DNA of 64,000 bases from Actinomadura mexicana (GCF_900188105.1 NZ_FZNP01000007.1:248001-312000), one strand, 5' to 3'; shown: positions 8,439 through 17,403, counted from the first letter of the stretch. Translations and numbers: made by a program. The notes: a model not told the origin generated them from the letters alone.

Positions 8439-9203
8439 TCAGCGCACGCGCCCCCAGGCGCGCGGGTCCCCGGGGGCGGCGGAGAAGTCGTACCGGACGC
8501 CGGTCCGCCCGAGGGCGACGAGGCTGACGGAGGTGGTGCCCCACACGCGGCCGTCGCCCAGGTCCAGCAGGGGAAGCAGGGCGCGGTGGTCGGCGCGGGG
8601 CAGCCCGTCGCCGTCCACCAGCGGCAGCCACGCGCCCCAGGCCCGCTCCACCGGGTCCTCAAGGCGCGGCTCCGGCCGCGGGGCGGCGGCCAGAAGAGGC
8701 CGGAAGTGCGCGAGCCGCGCCGCCATGTAGGCGTCCTCGGTCTCGCCCTCCAGCTGGCCCTCCCCCTCCAGCCCGCTGTTGACGATCATGTGCAGGCCGG
8801 GACCGAGCCCGCGTTCGGAGAGGGCCGCGCCGTCCCAGCTCCACAGCCGCACCCCGTCGGGTTCGGCGCCGACGAGGTGGAAGGGGTCGAACGGGGTGAG
8901 GTCCGGCCGGCCGAGCTTGCCGTCGGCGGCGAGCCGCAGCGGCAGCTCCCCGCGCGAGGCGCGGCCCGCCTCGGGCGCCATCGTGCCGCGGCCGTTCAGC
9001 ACGACGGCGGCCCGCGGCGCGCCGGGGTCCACCGCCAGCCAGGTGCCGCCCGCGCGCAGGTCGCGGCCGCCGACGAGGCCGGGGCGGTCCGGCCAGTGCC
9101 GGCCGGGGGGCTCCCATGCGCGGGCGGTGAACTCGTCCCGGACGCCCGCGAGGAGCACCGGGACCGGGGAGGACGGGTCGACACTGATGATCGCCGTGCA
9201 CAT
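8439..9203 (-). CDS. NRDE family protein (TANGO2-like)
   Basis: A 254-residue protein starting MCTAIISV, with the family motif here as AGVRDEF (canonically NRDE) at about residues 20-26. Other conserved pieces are GGRDLRAGGTWLAVD and LNGRG, followed by GLHMIVNSGLE. An N-terminal Cys2 is conserved in the family and could act as an N-terminal nucleophile. The biochemical role is not established; the eukaryotic relative TANGO2 has been linked to heme or lipid handling. Transcribed with its minus-strand neighbours, 49 bases upstream of the end of the SCO1664-like gene. Confidence 0.85.
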   Translation of the reverse strand: MCTAIISVDPSSPVPVLLAGVRDEFTARAWEPPGRHWPDRPGLVGGRDLRAGGTWLAVDPGAPRAAVVLNGRGTMAPEAGRASRGELPLRLAADGKLGRPDLTPFDPFHLVGAEPDGVRLWSWDGAALSERGLGPGLHMIVNSGLEGEGQLEGETEDAYMAARLAHFRPLLAAAPRPEPRLEDPVERAWGAWLPLVDGDGLPRADHRALLPLLDLGDGRVWGTTSVSLVALGRTGVRYDFSAAPGDPRAWGRVR

Positions 9204-9252
9204 GCCCCAATTGGAGCATTCCCCCGCTATGCCGAATCCGCCGGGGGCGGGC

Positions 9253-10044
9253 CTAGAGCGGCGGCCAGGGGATGGCGGGCCAGTCCTCGGGCGGGTAGGG
9301 GTGGATGCGGTGCTTGAGCATCAGCTCGACGCGGCGCCGGGTGGCGTCGACCTCCTCGGCGGTGAGCAGCTCGGCGAGGCGCGCGCCGAGGGCTCCGCCG
9401 CGCAGGCCGGCGTCGACCCGGCCGAGCGCCTCGACCGCCTCGGGGGTGAGGGGCTTGCCGCGCCACTGCCACAGGACGGTGCGGAGCTTGTACTCGACGG
9501 AGAAGCAGACGCCGTGGTCGCAGCCGTACACGTGGCCATCGCCGGGCGGCAGCAGGTGGCCGATCTTGCGGTCGGCGTTGTTGACGACGGCGTCGAAGAC
9601 GGACATCCGGCGGACGGCCTCGTCGTCGGAGCGCGACAGGCCGACCAGGTCGACGTCGGGGTCGGGCTCCACCCACAGCTGCACCATGCCGGGGCCGTAG
9701 GGGCCGTCGCGGTGGACGGTGGGCGGGACGGTGTACCAGCCCATCGCCTTGGAGACCTCGTAGGCGGCGACCTCCCGCTCGGCGAGGGTCCCGTCGGGGA
9801 AGTCCCACAGGGGGCGCTCCCCCGCGACCGGCTTGTAGACGCAGTTGGCCGACACCCCGTCGTGCTCGATCGCGCAGTAGAGGGTGGCGTTGGATGCCTG
9901 GACGAGCCGGCCCTCCACGGCGAGGCGCCCGGCCGACAGCAGCCGCTCGGCGGCGGCGGCGTCGCGCGGGGACACCGCGCGCCCGGCCTCGCCCCGCCCG
10001 CCTGCGTCGCCGGCGGGCGCCCGGTCCCGGGAGGACTGCGTCAT
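9253..10044 (-). CDS. SCO1664-like protein with PI3/PI4-kinase-like fold
   Basis: A 263-residue conserved actinobacterial protein. Motifs resembling a phosphatidylinositol-kinase-like core are seen in order: CVYKPVAGERPLWDFPDGTL (nucleotide-loop lysine), EREVAAYEVSKAMGW, SVFDAVVNNADRKIGH (catalytic N-N-A-D) and YGCDHGVCFS (metal-binding D). The frame is open from 10083, but ATG at 10044 with GGGAG upstream fits better. In Streptomyces the same protein sits next to mshC, DUF3090 and a histidine phosphatase; here the block is interrupted (see findings). Target and activity are unknown. Confidence 0.85.
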   Translation of the reverse strand: MTQSSRDRAPAGDAGGRGEAGRAVSPRDAAAAERLLSAGRLAVEGRLVQASNATLYCAIEHDGVSANCVYKPVAGERPLWDFPDGTLAEREVAAYEVSKAMGWYTVPPTVHRDGPYGPGMVQLWVEPDPDVDLVGLSRSDDEAVRRMSVFDAVVNNADRKIGHLLPPGDGHVYGCDHGVCFSVEYKLRTVLWQWRGKPLTPEAVEALGRVDAGLRGGALGARLAELLTAEEVDATRRRVELMLKHRIHPYPPEDWPAIPWPPL

Positions 10045-10097
10045 GCGTTCATTCTCCCGGCCACGTCGTCCATGATCCAGCACAGCGGGGTGTCATC

Positions 10098-10646
10098 TCA
10101 GCCGAGGTATCCGTTCTGGCGGGGGCACACGTGCCCCTCGCCGTCGAGCGGCAGGCCGCACAGCGGGCACGGCGGCCGTCCCGCCGCGACCACCTTCAGG
10201 GCGCGCTCGGCGAACGCGCGGGCCTGCGCCGCGCTGATCCGCACCCGCAGCACCGCGACGGCGGGGTCGTCCTCGCCGACCTCGGGCTCCTCGTCGGACT
10301 CGGTGACCTCCTGCGCCTCGATGACCACCTGCTCGTCGTCGGGGTCCCAGGCCAGCGCCATCGTGCCGACCTTGAACTCCTCCTCGACGGGCTGGTCGAG
10401 GGGGCCCTCGTCCTTGAGCTCGGCCGGGGCGACCGCGGGCACGGCGGCGTCCCCGCCGCTGCGCCGCAGGACCTCGTCCAGCAGCTCCTCGAGCCGCTCG
10501 GCCAGCAGCGTCACCTGGAACTTCTCCAGGCCCACGCTGGTGACGCGGCGGCCGGTGCGCGCCTGCAGGTAGAACGCGCGGTCGCCGGGGCGCCCGACGG
10601 CACCGGCGACGAAGCGCTCCGGCGGATCGTAGGAGATGACGGGCAT
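10098..10646 (-). CDS. DUF3090 family protein with C-terminal zinc-finger-like motif
   Basis: A 182-residue cytoplasmic protein of the DUF3090 family. The N-terminus is MPVISYDPPERFVAGAVG, the middle is rich in acidic residues, and the C-terminus holds CPLCGLPLDGEGHVCPRQNG, a probable Cys/His zinc site with two CxxC-like pairs. The start at 10646 is supported by TAGGGT (10654-10659) seven bases upstream, giving a leaderless transcript; the frame itself stays open to 10748. It is almost always found between the phosphatase and the SCO1664-like gene, which suggests one shared but unknown function. Confidence 0.88.
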   Translation of the reverse strand: MPVISYDPPERFVAGAVGRPGDRAFYLQARTGRRVTSVGLEKFQVTLLAERLEELLDEVLRRSGGDAAVPAVAPAELKDEGPLDQPVEEEFKVGTMALAWDPDDEQVVIEAQEVTESDEEPEVGEDDPAVAVLRVRISAAQARAFAERALKVVAAGRPPCPLCGLPLDGEGHVCPRQNGYLG

Positions 10647-10656
10647 GACAAAGACC

Positions 10657-11370
10657 CTACGCGCCGCCGCCCACGGCCGCGTCACTCGACCCGAGTCCGT
10701 CTTTCCCGGAACGTTCCTCCGGCGGTTCCGGGACCAACCCGGCGACATCGCCTCCGGTGTCGTTGAGCCGGACGACGAACGGGCGCGTCTCGGTGTAGCG
10801 GATGACGGTGAGCGACGCCGGGTCGGCCTGGATGCGCTGGAACTGGTCCAGGTGCAGGCCGAGGGCGTCGGCGACGATCGACTTGATGATGTCGCCGTGG
10901 CTGCACACGGCGTAGAGCGCGCCGGGCCCGTGGGCGGCGGCGATCCGCTCGTTCCAGTCGCGGACGGCCGTGACGGCGCGGTGCTGCGCGTCCGCCAGCG
11001 CCTCCCCCGCCTCGCCGGGGAACCGGGCGGCGCTCGGATGGGCCTGCACGACGCGCCAGAGCGGCTCCTCCGCCAACTCCTTGAGGGGGCGGCCCGTCCA
11101 GTCGCCGTAGCGGACCTCGCCGAACCGGTCGTCGGTCTCGATCTTCTCGACGGGCTCGGCGTGCCCCGCGGCGACGGCCTCGGCCGTCTCGACGCAGCGT
11201 TCCAGGGGGCTGGACACGACGGCGGCGAGCGGCAGGGGCGCCAGGCGGGCGGCGAGCGCCGCCGCCTGCGCGCGGCCGCGCTCGTCCAGGCGCACTCCGG
11301 GCGTCCATCCGGCCAGCACGGGGCCGGTCATCGCGGTCAGGCCGTGCCGAACCAGCAGAAGCGTCGTCAC
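10657..11370 (-). CDS. Histidine phosphatase superfamily protein, MSMEG_4193-like
   Basis: A 237-residue phosphoglycerate-mutase-type phosphatase. The catalytic histidine is in LLLVRHGLTAM, the second arginine region is SSPLERCVETAEAVA, the acid residue is in DRFGEVRYGDW and the second histidine in CSHGDIIKSI. The frame opens at GTG 11379, but GTG 11370 gives the usual VTTLLLVRHG start and follows TAGAGT (11378-11383) by seven bases, consistent with a leaderless message. It is divergent from corA across about 50 bases and ends 10 bases before DUF3090. The substrate is unknown. Confidence 0.88.
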   Translation of the reverse strand: MTTLLLVRHGLTAMTGPVLAGWTPGVRLDERGRAQAAALAARLAPLPLAAVVSSPLERCVETAEAVAAGHAEPVEKIETDDRFGEVRYGDWTGRPLKELAEEPLWRVVQAHPSAARFPGEAGEALADAQHRAVTAVRDWNERIAAAHGPGALYAVCSHGDIIKSIVADALGLHLDQFQRIQADPASLTVIRYTETRPFVVRLNDTGGDVAGLVPEPPEERSGKDGLGSSDAAVGGGA

Positions 11371-11423
11371 ACCGGCCACTCTAGGAGATCATCCGGACGT
11401 TCCGACGTGCCGGATGCGCGACA

Positions 11424-12404
11424 ATGCGTGGTGTGATCGTCGACAAGGCCATCTACGCAGGCGGGAAGCGCCGCGACATCGAGGGCGACATCAGCGACGC
11501 CTTCGACCTCGCCCGCGAGGACGGCGAGTGCTTCCTGTGGATCGGCCTCTTCGAGCCCGACGAGGACGAGTTCGAACTGGTCAAGGACGAGCTGAACCTG
11601 CATCCCCTGGCCGCCGAGGACGCGGTTTCCGCGCACCAGCGGCCCAAGATGGAACGCTACGACGACACGCTGTTCGTGGTGTTGAAGACGCTCGCCTACA
11701 TCGACGAGACCTCCGACATCGAGGTCGGCGAGATCATGGTCTTCCTCGGCCGGGACTTCGTGGTGACCGTCCGGCACGGCGCCGGGAACCCGCTCGGGCC
11801 GGTCCGCAAGCGGCTGGAGAACTCGCCGGAGCTGCTCGGGCACGGCGCCACCGCGGTCCTGTACGCGGTGTGCGACGAGGTCGTCGACCGGTACGGCGTC
11901 GTCGCCCACGAGGTCGAGGTCGACATCATCGGGCTGGAGCGGGCCGTGTTCGACCCGAACGCCCGGGACGTCACCGCCGACATCTACTCGCTCAAGCGGG
12001 AGGTGCTGGAGTTCCGCAGCGCCGAGGACCCGCTCGTCCCCGTGCTGCAGGAGATCGTGAAGGGCCGCGTCGCCGAGTGCGGCTCCACCCGGGAGTACTT
12101 CCGCGACGTCCTGGACCACCTGCTGCGCGTCGACGGGCAGGTGGACTCCCACAACGAGCTGCTCAACAGCGTGCTGACCGCGCACCTGGCGCTGCTCGGC
12201 AAGCGGCAGAACGAGGACATGCGCAAGATCTCCGCGTGGGCCGCGATCATCGCGGTGCCCACCGCGATCGCCGGGATCTACGGCATGAACTTCGACCACA
12301 TGCCCGAGCTGCACTGGACCTTCGGGTACCCGCTGGTCATCGCGGTGATGGCCGTCGTGTGCGTGCTCCTGTTCCGCCGCCTGCGCAAGAGCGGCTGGCT
12401 CTGA
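11424..12404 (+). CDS. corA: CorA-type magnesium/cobalt channel
   Basis: A 326-residue CorA family channel. A large cytoplasmic N-terminal domain (residues 1-260) carries LNLHPLAAEDAVSAHQRPK and FLGRDFVVTVRHG. Two C-terminal membrane helices flank the ion-selectivity signature YGMNF (GMN at 287-289). The protein works as a homopentamer in the inner membrane. The tail ends with LLFRRLRKSGWL on the cytoplasmic side. The gene is next to the MSMEG_4193-like phosphatase in many actinomycetes. No magnesium riboswitch was recognised in the short upstream gap. Confidence 0.95.
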   Translation: MRGVIVDKAIYAGGKRRDIEGDISDAFDLAREDGECFLWIGLFEPDEDEFELVKDELNLHPLAAEDAVSAHQRPKMERYDDTLFVVLKTLAYIDETSDIEVGEIMVFLGRDFVVTVRHGAGNPLGPVRKRLENSPELLGHGATAVLYAVCDEVVDRYGVVAHEVEVDIIGLERAVFDPNARDVTADIYSLKREVLEFRSAEDPLVPVLQEIVKGRVAECGSTREYFRDVLDHLLRVDGQVDSHNELLNSVLTAHLALLGKRQNEDMRKISAWAAIIAVPTAIAGIYGMNFDHMPELHWTFGYPLVIAVMAVVCVLLFRRLRKSGWL

Positions 12405-12561
12405 CGCCGCGGCCCGCGCGGTCGAGGAGCGCCACCCGTGGGCGGGACGGTTCCCGGCGGCCCTCGGGCCGCGCCGCGCGCCGGCGCGTCGGAAGCCACC
12501 CACGCGCCGGCCGGCGGCGACACCTCGTCCGAGAAGCCGGGTACGAGCCCGTGCTCACTGA

Positions 12562-12809
12562 TCAGTCGTCACCGGGCCAGTGCCCGGTGGCTTTGCGGAC
12601 ACCGTGGGCTCCGGCCCGCTGGGTCGCCGCTTTGACCAGCCCGAAGACGGCGCCCTGGATGGCCGCGGCCACCAGTACCTGCCGCCATGAGTAGTTATGG
12701 TCGTCCGCGTCCGGTGCGTCGTCTTGGCCGGCGGCTCTTTCCAGAGCTGCTCGAACAGCACACCGGCGAGCTGGCCGCCCAGCACGCTGAAGGCCAGCGA
12801 ACAACTCAC
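12562..12809 (-). pseudogene. DUF4235 membrane protein, interrupted by a one-base frameshift
   Basis: Two pieces of one DUF4235-like protein lie in different minus-strand frames. The first (from GTG 12809) reads SLAFSVLGGQLAGVLFEQLWK. The second reads AAGQDDAPDADDHNYSW followed by RQVLVAAAIQGAVFGLVKAA and ends HGVRKATGHWPGDD. The pieces join if one base, probably an A in the AAA run just after the TGG codon near 12744, is restored. As it stands the frame misreads after about 22 residues. It is either a young pseudogene or an assembly error. Function of the family is unknown; it is a small membrane protein. Confidence 0.75.
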
Positions 12810-12922
12810 GACCCAACTCGCAGGAAAAGGGGATCTCCCAAGGATCTACTTGCTGTGACGAGCCCTTGACTTTGCGTAGGGAATGGGAATGTCGATGCCC
12901 CCCAAGCCCCCAGGAGCGCAAG

Positions 12923-13468
12923 ATGTCCGACGACATCGGTGAGGCCGGTTCCCGGAGTCTTCATGTCCCGGCCGGCAAGGTTCTGATCGTGCACTGGCTG
13001 ATCAACGCCTATCTCATGCCAGACAACCCCTCGGACGCCGAAGAGAGCGACAACGACGAACTGCAGACCTACTGGGCCGACCCCTGGCCCGCCAACGCCT
13101 CGGTCTACTGGACGTTCGAGTCGGCCCCGGGCCGGCCCGGGGCCTACTACATCCGCTCCCAGCCCCACAAGCGCTACCTCGGCATCCGGGGGAACAAGGC
13201 GCAGGCCGACGCGGTGGTGACGCTGCGGATGAACGAGACCAACGGCAAGTTGTGGGTGCCCACCCCCATCGCCGGCATGCCCGACGTCCCCGGGAGGCCG
13301 CTGGTGCGCGCGCTGCGGCTGCACGGCACCAACTTCGCCATGGCCACGGCCCGCAACGTCCCCAACCGGGACGCCGAGATCCACCTGGACCGCGCCTGGG
13401 ACGGAGAGTTCACTCCCTTCCACGCCTTCAGTCTCATCCCGGCGTCCTCGGTCGTCACCGACCCCTGA
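12923..13468 (+). CDS. Unrecognised protein, possibly beta-trefoil-like
   Basis: A 181-residue protein with no family that I recognise with confidence. ATG at 12923 has GGAG a few bases upstream, and a strong terminator follows at 13492. The composition is beta-rich and aromatic, with no signal peptide, membrane helix or Cys pairs. Segments such as GAYYIRSQPHKRYLGIRG and ETNGKLWVPTPI resemble the repeats of ricin-type or protease-inhibitor beta-trefoils, which is only a suggestion. It stands alone between a broken gene and a convergent membrane-protein gene, and may be an acquired gene. Confidence 0.6.
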   Translation: MSDDIGEAGSRSLHVPAGKVLIVHWLINAYLMPDNPSDAEESDNDELQTYWADPWPANASVYWTFESAPGRPGAYYIRSQPHKRYLGIRGNKAQADAVVTLRMNETNGKLWVPTPIAGMPDVPGRPLVRALRLHGTNFAMATARNVPNRDAEIHLDRAWDGEFTPFHAFSLIPASSVVTDP

Positions 13469-13491
13469 CGGCCGGGAGGATCCTCAGAATG

Positions 13492-13529
13492 CCCGCTCCG
13501 GGACAGGGACGCCCTTGTCCCGGAGCGGG
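13492..13529 (+). terminator. Hairpin terminator after the 12923-13468 gene
   Basis: A perfect 14-bp stem, CCCGCTCCGGGACA at 13492-13505 with its complement at 13516-13529 and a 10-base loop. It begins 23 bases past the stop codon. It could also serve the convergent gene that ends at 13616. Confidence 0.8.
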
Positions 13530-13615
13530 GAGGCCCGCTGGGCGGCACTGTCCCCTTCAGCACAGCGCCGCCCGGGGCCGCCGGAAGGGCGCAAGCACGG
13601 CAGGAGCGGCCGGCT

Positions 13616-14236
13616 CTAGGCGCCGGAATCGTGGGGGGACGCGGGCGCGGCGAGGAGCACCGCCCACAGGTGGGACTCGGCCCCCCGCGACTCCAGGCGG
13701 CGGCGCATCCGCTCCACGCCGGGGCGCGTGGGCAGCGCCAGCCACACCAGCAGCGGGTAGCCGATGGCGAACCCGGCGACGAAGACCAGCTCGCTGTGGG
13801 CGACCATCGCCAGCGGGAGCCCCAGCAGGATCACGCCTTCGGCCAGCGCGAACCGCAGCAGGACCGCCTGCCGGAACATCATCAGCGCGGTCCGCGCCGC
13901 CGCGCCCGGATCGGCGCCCGGCGCCATCGGGCGCGGCGCGCGGGGCCCGGCGAGCAGGGCCGGCAGCGCGGCGGCCGCGAGCGGCAGGTAGATCCACGGC
14001 GGCGCGTCGCCGCGGCCGTCCTCGACGATCAGCGGCATGATCGCCAGGATCAGGACGGGGGCGGCCAGCAGCGCCAGCATCATCAGGCGCGTCCGGCCGA
14101 GCTCGGTGCCGCCGCGCAGCGAGGCGAGGTAGCCGGGGTCGTCGCCGGGGCCGGCGCCGAACACCGGCGCCACGTCCGGCCCGCCGTCGTCCTCCGGCGT
14201 CTTCGGCGAGTACATCGAGAACGGGGGTGGCGCCAT
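13616..14236 (-). CDS. Membrane protein of unknown function
   Basis: A 206-residue protein. About 55 residues of soluble, acidic N-terminus (SPKTPEDDGGPDVAPVFG) are followed by four predicted helices: LMMLALLAAPVLILAIMPLI, WIYLPLAAAALPALLAG, a short pair around FALAEGVILLGLPLAMVA, and LVFVAGFAIGYPLLVWLAL. The C-terminal tail has ERMRRRLESRGAESH. The frame is open to 14329; ATG at 14236 is the most plausible start, without a strong ribosome-binding site. It is divergent from the aldo/keto reductase. No functional motif was found. Confidence 0.65.
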   Translation of the reverse strand: MAPPPFSMYSPKTPEDDGGPDVAPVFGAGPGDDPGYLASLRGGTELGRTRLMMLALLAAPVLILAIMPLIVEDGRGDAPPWIYLPLAAAALPALLAGPRAPRPMAPGADPGAAARTALMMFRQAVLLRFALAEGVILLGLPLAMVAHSELVFVAGFAIGYPLLVWLALPTRPGVERMRRRLESRGAESHLWAVLLAAPASPHDSGA

Positions 14237-14368
14237 GGCTGCGAACTCTAACCCGGCGGCGCCCGGCCGCAATAGATCCTCACCAGGATCTTCGTGCCGC
14301 GGGCGCATCCGCCCGGAGCGGCCGCTCACTTTCCGCGCGGCTCGCGCGGACCGCTAGATTGGCCGCCT

Positions 14369-15328
14369 ATGAAGGAGCGTCACCTCGGGCGGAGCGGGCT
14401 GCTGGTGTCCCGGCTGGGGCTCGGCACCATGACCTGGGGCCAGGACACCGCCCCGGACGAGGCGGCCGCGCAGCTCATCGCGTTCGTGGAGGCCGGGGGC
14501 ACCCTGGTCGACACCGCCGACGTCTACAGCGACGGCGACAGCGAGCGCATCCTCGGCCACCTGCTGCGCGAGCTGGTCGACCGCGACGACCTCGTCGTCG
14601 CGACCAAGGCCGCGATCCGGCCGAACGGACGCTACGACGGCTCGCGCCGGCACCTGCTGCGCGCCCTCGACGCCTCCCTCGACCGCCTGGACCTCGACCA
14701 CGTCGACCTGTGGCAGCTGCACGTCTACGACCCGAACACGCCGCTGGAGGAGACGCTGTCGGCGCTGGACGAGGCGGTCTCCTCGGGCCGGGCCCGGTAC
14801 GTCGGGGTCTCCAACTACGCGGGCTGGCAGGTCTCCAAGGCCGCCGCGTGGCAGCGGGCCTGGCCGGGCCGCGCGCCGGTGGTGTCCGCGCAGCTGGAGT
14901 ACTCGCTGCTGCGCCGCGACATCGAGCGGGAGGTCGTGCCCGCCGCGCTGGACGCCGGGGCGGGCCTGCTGCCGTGGTCGCCGCTCGGCCGTGGCGTCCT
15001 CACCGGCAAGTACCGCACCGGCATCCCCGCCGGGTCGCGCGCCGCCGCGCCGCACTTCGCCGAGTTCGTCCAGCCGTACCTGGACGAGGAGTGCGCCCGC
15101 ATCGTGGAGTCGGTGGTGACCGCCGCCGAGGGCCTCGGATGCTCCCCGCTCGCCGTGGCGCTGGCGTGGGTCCGCGACCGGGAGGGCGTCGCCGCGCCGA
15201 TCGTCGGCGCGCGGACCGCGGCGCAGCTCGGCGCGATCCTGGAGAGCGAGGAGGTCACGCTGCCGCACGAGATCCGCGGGGCGCTGGACGACGTCTCCGA
15301 TCTCTCCGACACGACCTCCCACCCGTGA
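14369..15328 (+). CDS. Aldo/keto reductase
   Basis: A 319-residue NADPH-dependent oxidoreductase of the AKR superfamily, YghZ/Tas-like. The catalytic tetrad is visible: Asp and Tyr in DTADVYSDGDSE, Lys in VVATKAAIRPNG and His in LWQLHVYDP. The cofactor region VAAPIVGARTAAQL is near the C-terminus. The substrate is a small aldehyde or ketone of unknown identity. The start at 14369 is preceded by TAGATT (14355-14360) eight bases upstream with no ribosome-binding site, so it is probably a leaderless mRNA. It is a single gene. Confidence 0.9.
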   Translation: MKERHLGRSGLLVSRLGLGTMTWGQDTAPDEAAAQLIAFVEAGGTLVDTADVYSDGDSERILGHLLRELVDRDDLVVATKAAIRPNGRYDGSRRHLLRALDASLDRLDLDHVDLWQLHVYDPNTPLEETLSALDEAVSSGRARYVGVSNYAGWQVSKAAAWQRAWPGRAPVVSAQLEYSLLRRDIEREVVPAALDAGAGLLPWSPLGRGVLTGKYRTGIPAGSRAAAPHFAEFVQPYLDEECARIVESVVTAAEGLGCSPLAVALAWVRDREGVAAPIVGARTAAQLGAILESEEVTLPHEIRGALDDVSDLSDTTSHP

Positions 15329-15409
15329 TTCGTCCGTGAACCCCGGGGCCGTCCGTGGCACGCTCTGGACGGTCCACCGCCAACCGAGATCAGCCGTGAC
15401 GGGAAGCCC

Positions 15410-17302
15410 GTGACCGACACCCCTGACCCCACCCCCACCCCCGCCGAGCGCAAGGCGCGCGCCGAGGCCGCCATGCGCGCGGCTGAGGCCGCGGCCGGCG
15501 CGCTCGACGGGCCGGACGCCTCCAGGCCCGCGCCGGCGCCGCCGCCCGAGCCCGCCGGGAGCCCGGAGGACGGCCTGCGCGCCCTCGGCGGGCTGTTCGC
15601 CGAGACGGGCGTGCCCGCCGCGCTCGCCTCGCGCGCCGCGGCGCGGCTCGGCCCGCGCGCCGCCGGGCGGCTGCGCGACGACCCGTGGCGCCTGCTGAGC
15701 GTGCCCGGCGTCCAGCCCGGTCAGGCCGACCACTTCGCCCGCGCCCTGCTCGGCGAGGACGCCCGCCCCGACGATCCCCGCCGCGGCGGGGCCCTCGTCC
15801 TGCACCTGCTGACGGAGGCGGCCCGGCAGGGCCACACGGTCACGCCCGCCGCCGACGTGCTGTCCGCGCTGGAGCGCCTGCGCTTCCCCGACCCGCGGCG
15901 CGCCGTCGAGGCGGCGCTGGACGAGGCGGAGGTCCTGTCCCTCACCGAGGAGCCCGAGTTCGACGAGGAGGCGTTCGAGGAGGACGCGGAACCGCCGGAG
16001 CCGGAGGAGGCGCTCGGCCCGGCGCGGTGGGCGCTCGCTGAGGAGGCGGCGGCCGAGGGGCTCCAGCGCCTGACGCTCACCGCCGCGCCACTGCTCGACG
16101 ACGCGGCTCTGAAGGGCCTGCGCGACGGGCTCCCCGAAGACCGCTCCCTGGCCCTCACCGCGGCGCTGCGCACCGGCGTGAGCATCCTGTGCGGCGCGCC
16201 GGACGGCCTCGCGCGCATGGTCGCCGAGATCGCCTCGGCCGCGGGGTCGCAGGGCGTCCGCACGGCGTTGGCGGCGCCCACCGACCGCGCCGCCGCCGAG
16301 CTGGCGGCCGCCTTGACCGCCGGGGCGGCGGAGGGCGTCGCGGTCACCAGCCTGCACCGGCTGCTGGAGCCGCGGGAGGACCCGTCGGCCGCGCCCGGGG
16401 CCGTCGTCTACGGGCGCGGCGAGCAGCGGCCCCTCGACCTCGACCTGGTGATCGTGACGGACGGCGCGGCACTCGACGTCGAGCAGTGCGCGGTGCTGGC
16501 CGAGGCGTGCCCCGACGGCGCCCACCTCGTGCTGTGCCGCGAGCCGGGCGCCCCGCCGCCCGCCGGGCCCGGCCGGCCGCTGGACGACCTGGAGGCGTCG
16601 GAGACGGTGCCCGTCGTGACGCTGGACGCCGAGCCTCCGCCCGGCCCGATCGGCGCGCTCACCGAGGCGGTGCGCGGCGGCGAGCTGGCCGCCGTGGACG
16701 CCCCCGGCCGCGAGGTCGTCATCGTGCCCGCCGAGGACGCCGGCGAGGCGGTGCGCCGGGCCGTCCAGCTCGTCACCGACTCGATCCCCCGCGCTCTCGG
16801 CATCCCCGTGGAGGACGTCCAGGTCGTCGCCCCGGCGGCGGGCGGGGACGCGGGCGCGGGCGCCCTGAACGCCGCGCTCAAGGCCCGCCTGAACCCCGGC
16901 CCCGGGGCGTTCGGCGGCATGGACCCCGGCGACCGCGTGGTCGTCGCCGCGCCGCTCCCGCAGGCCCCGCTCGGCGAGACGGGCGTGGTGGCCGGCGGCG
17001 GCCCGCAGGGGCTGGAGGTGGAGTTCCCGCGCGGCGCCGCGGTCGTCGCCCCGGCGGAGGCGTCCCGGCTGCGGCACGGCTGGGCGGTGCCCGTGGCGCT
17101 CGCTCGCGGAACGCGGCGTCCCGCCGTGGTCGCGGTCCTGGCCGGTGACGGCCTGTCGCGGCCGCTGGTGGCCACCGCCTTCGGGCTCGCGCTCCGCCAC
17201 CTGTCGGTCGTGCAGGCGGCCGGACCCGCGCTGGCGAGAGCCGTCCGCGAGGACGGGGCCCCCGTGCGTCGCACCAGGCTCGCGCGGCTGGTGGCCCCGT
17301 GA
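15410..17302 (+). CDS. RecD2-like protein with degenerate ATPase motifs
   Basis: A 630-residue protein with the layout of actinobacterial RecD2-like helicases. It has a helix-hairpin-helix N-terminal region (LRDDPWRLLSVPGVQPGQAD, about 88-107), a winged region, and then two RecA-like domains. The key ATPase motifs are gone. The Walker A position reads CGAPDGLAR (261-269) instead of GGPGTGKT. Walker B reads VIVTDGAALD instead of VVDEaSMLD. The motif V and VI positions read VALARGTRRPAVV and ATAFGLALRHLSVV. The family-typical DSIPRALGIPVEDVQVV and ALKARLNPGPG remain. The frame is fully open with normal codon use, so this looks like a maintained pseudoenzyme. The start follows a GTG/ATG-poor gap and is GTG at 15410. 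Confidence 0.8.
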   Translation: MTDTPDPTPTPAERKARAEAAMRAAEAAAGALDGPDASRPAPAPPPEPAGSPEDGLRALGGLFAETGVPAALASRAAARLGPRAAGRLRDDPWRLLSVPGVQPGQADHFARALLGEDARPDDPRRGGALVLHLLTEAARQGHTVTPAADVLSALERLRFPDPRRAVEAALDEAEVLSLTEEPEFDEEAFEEDAEPPEPEEALGPARWALAEEAAAEGLQRLTLTAAPLLDDAALKGLRDGLPEDRSLALTAALRTGVSILCGAPDGLARMVAEIASAAGSQGVRTALAAPTDRAAAELAAALTAGAAEGVAVTSLHRLLEPREDPSAAPGAVVYGRGEQRPLDLDLVIVTDGAALDVEQCAVLAEACPDGAHLVLCREPGAPPPAGPGRPLDDLEASETVPVVTLDAEPPPGPIGALTEAVRGGELAAVDAPGREVVIVPAEDAGEAVRRAVQLVTDSIPRALGIPVEDVQVVAPAAGGDAGAGALNAALKARLNPGPGAFGGMDPGDRVVVAAPLPQAPLGETGVVAGGGPQGLEVEFPRGAAVVAPAEASRLRHGWAVPVALARGTRRPAVVAVLAGDGLSRPLVATAFGLALRHLSVVQAAGPALARAVREDGAPVRRTRLARLVAP

Positions 17303-17403
17303 TGTACCGGTGGGTAAAGAAACCCTCGTGTCGCGGTTTACGGACGACCCCGTATGGGACACGATGTCAACAAGGGTCAGACGGCATCGGGTGGAGGAGC
17401 GAC

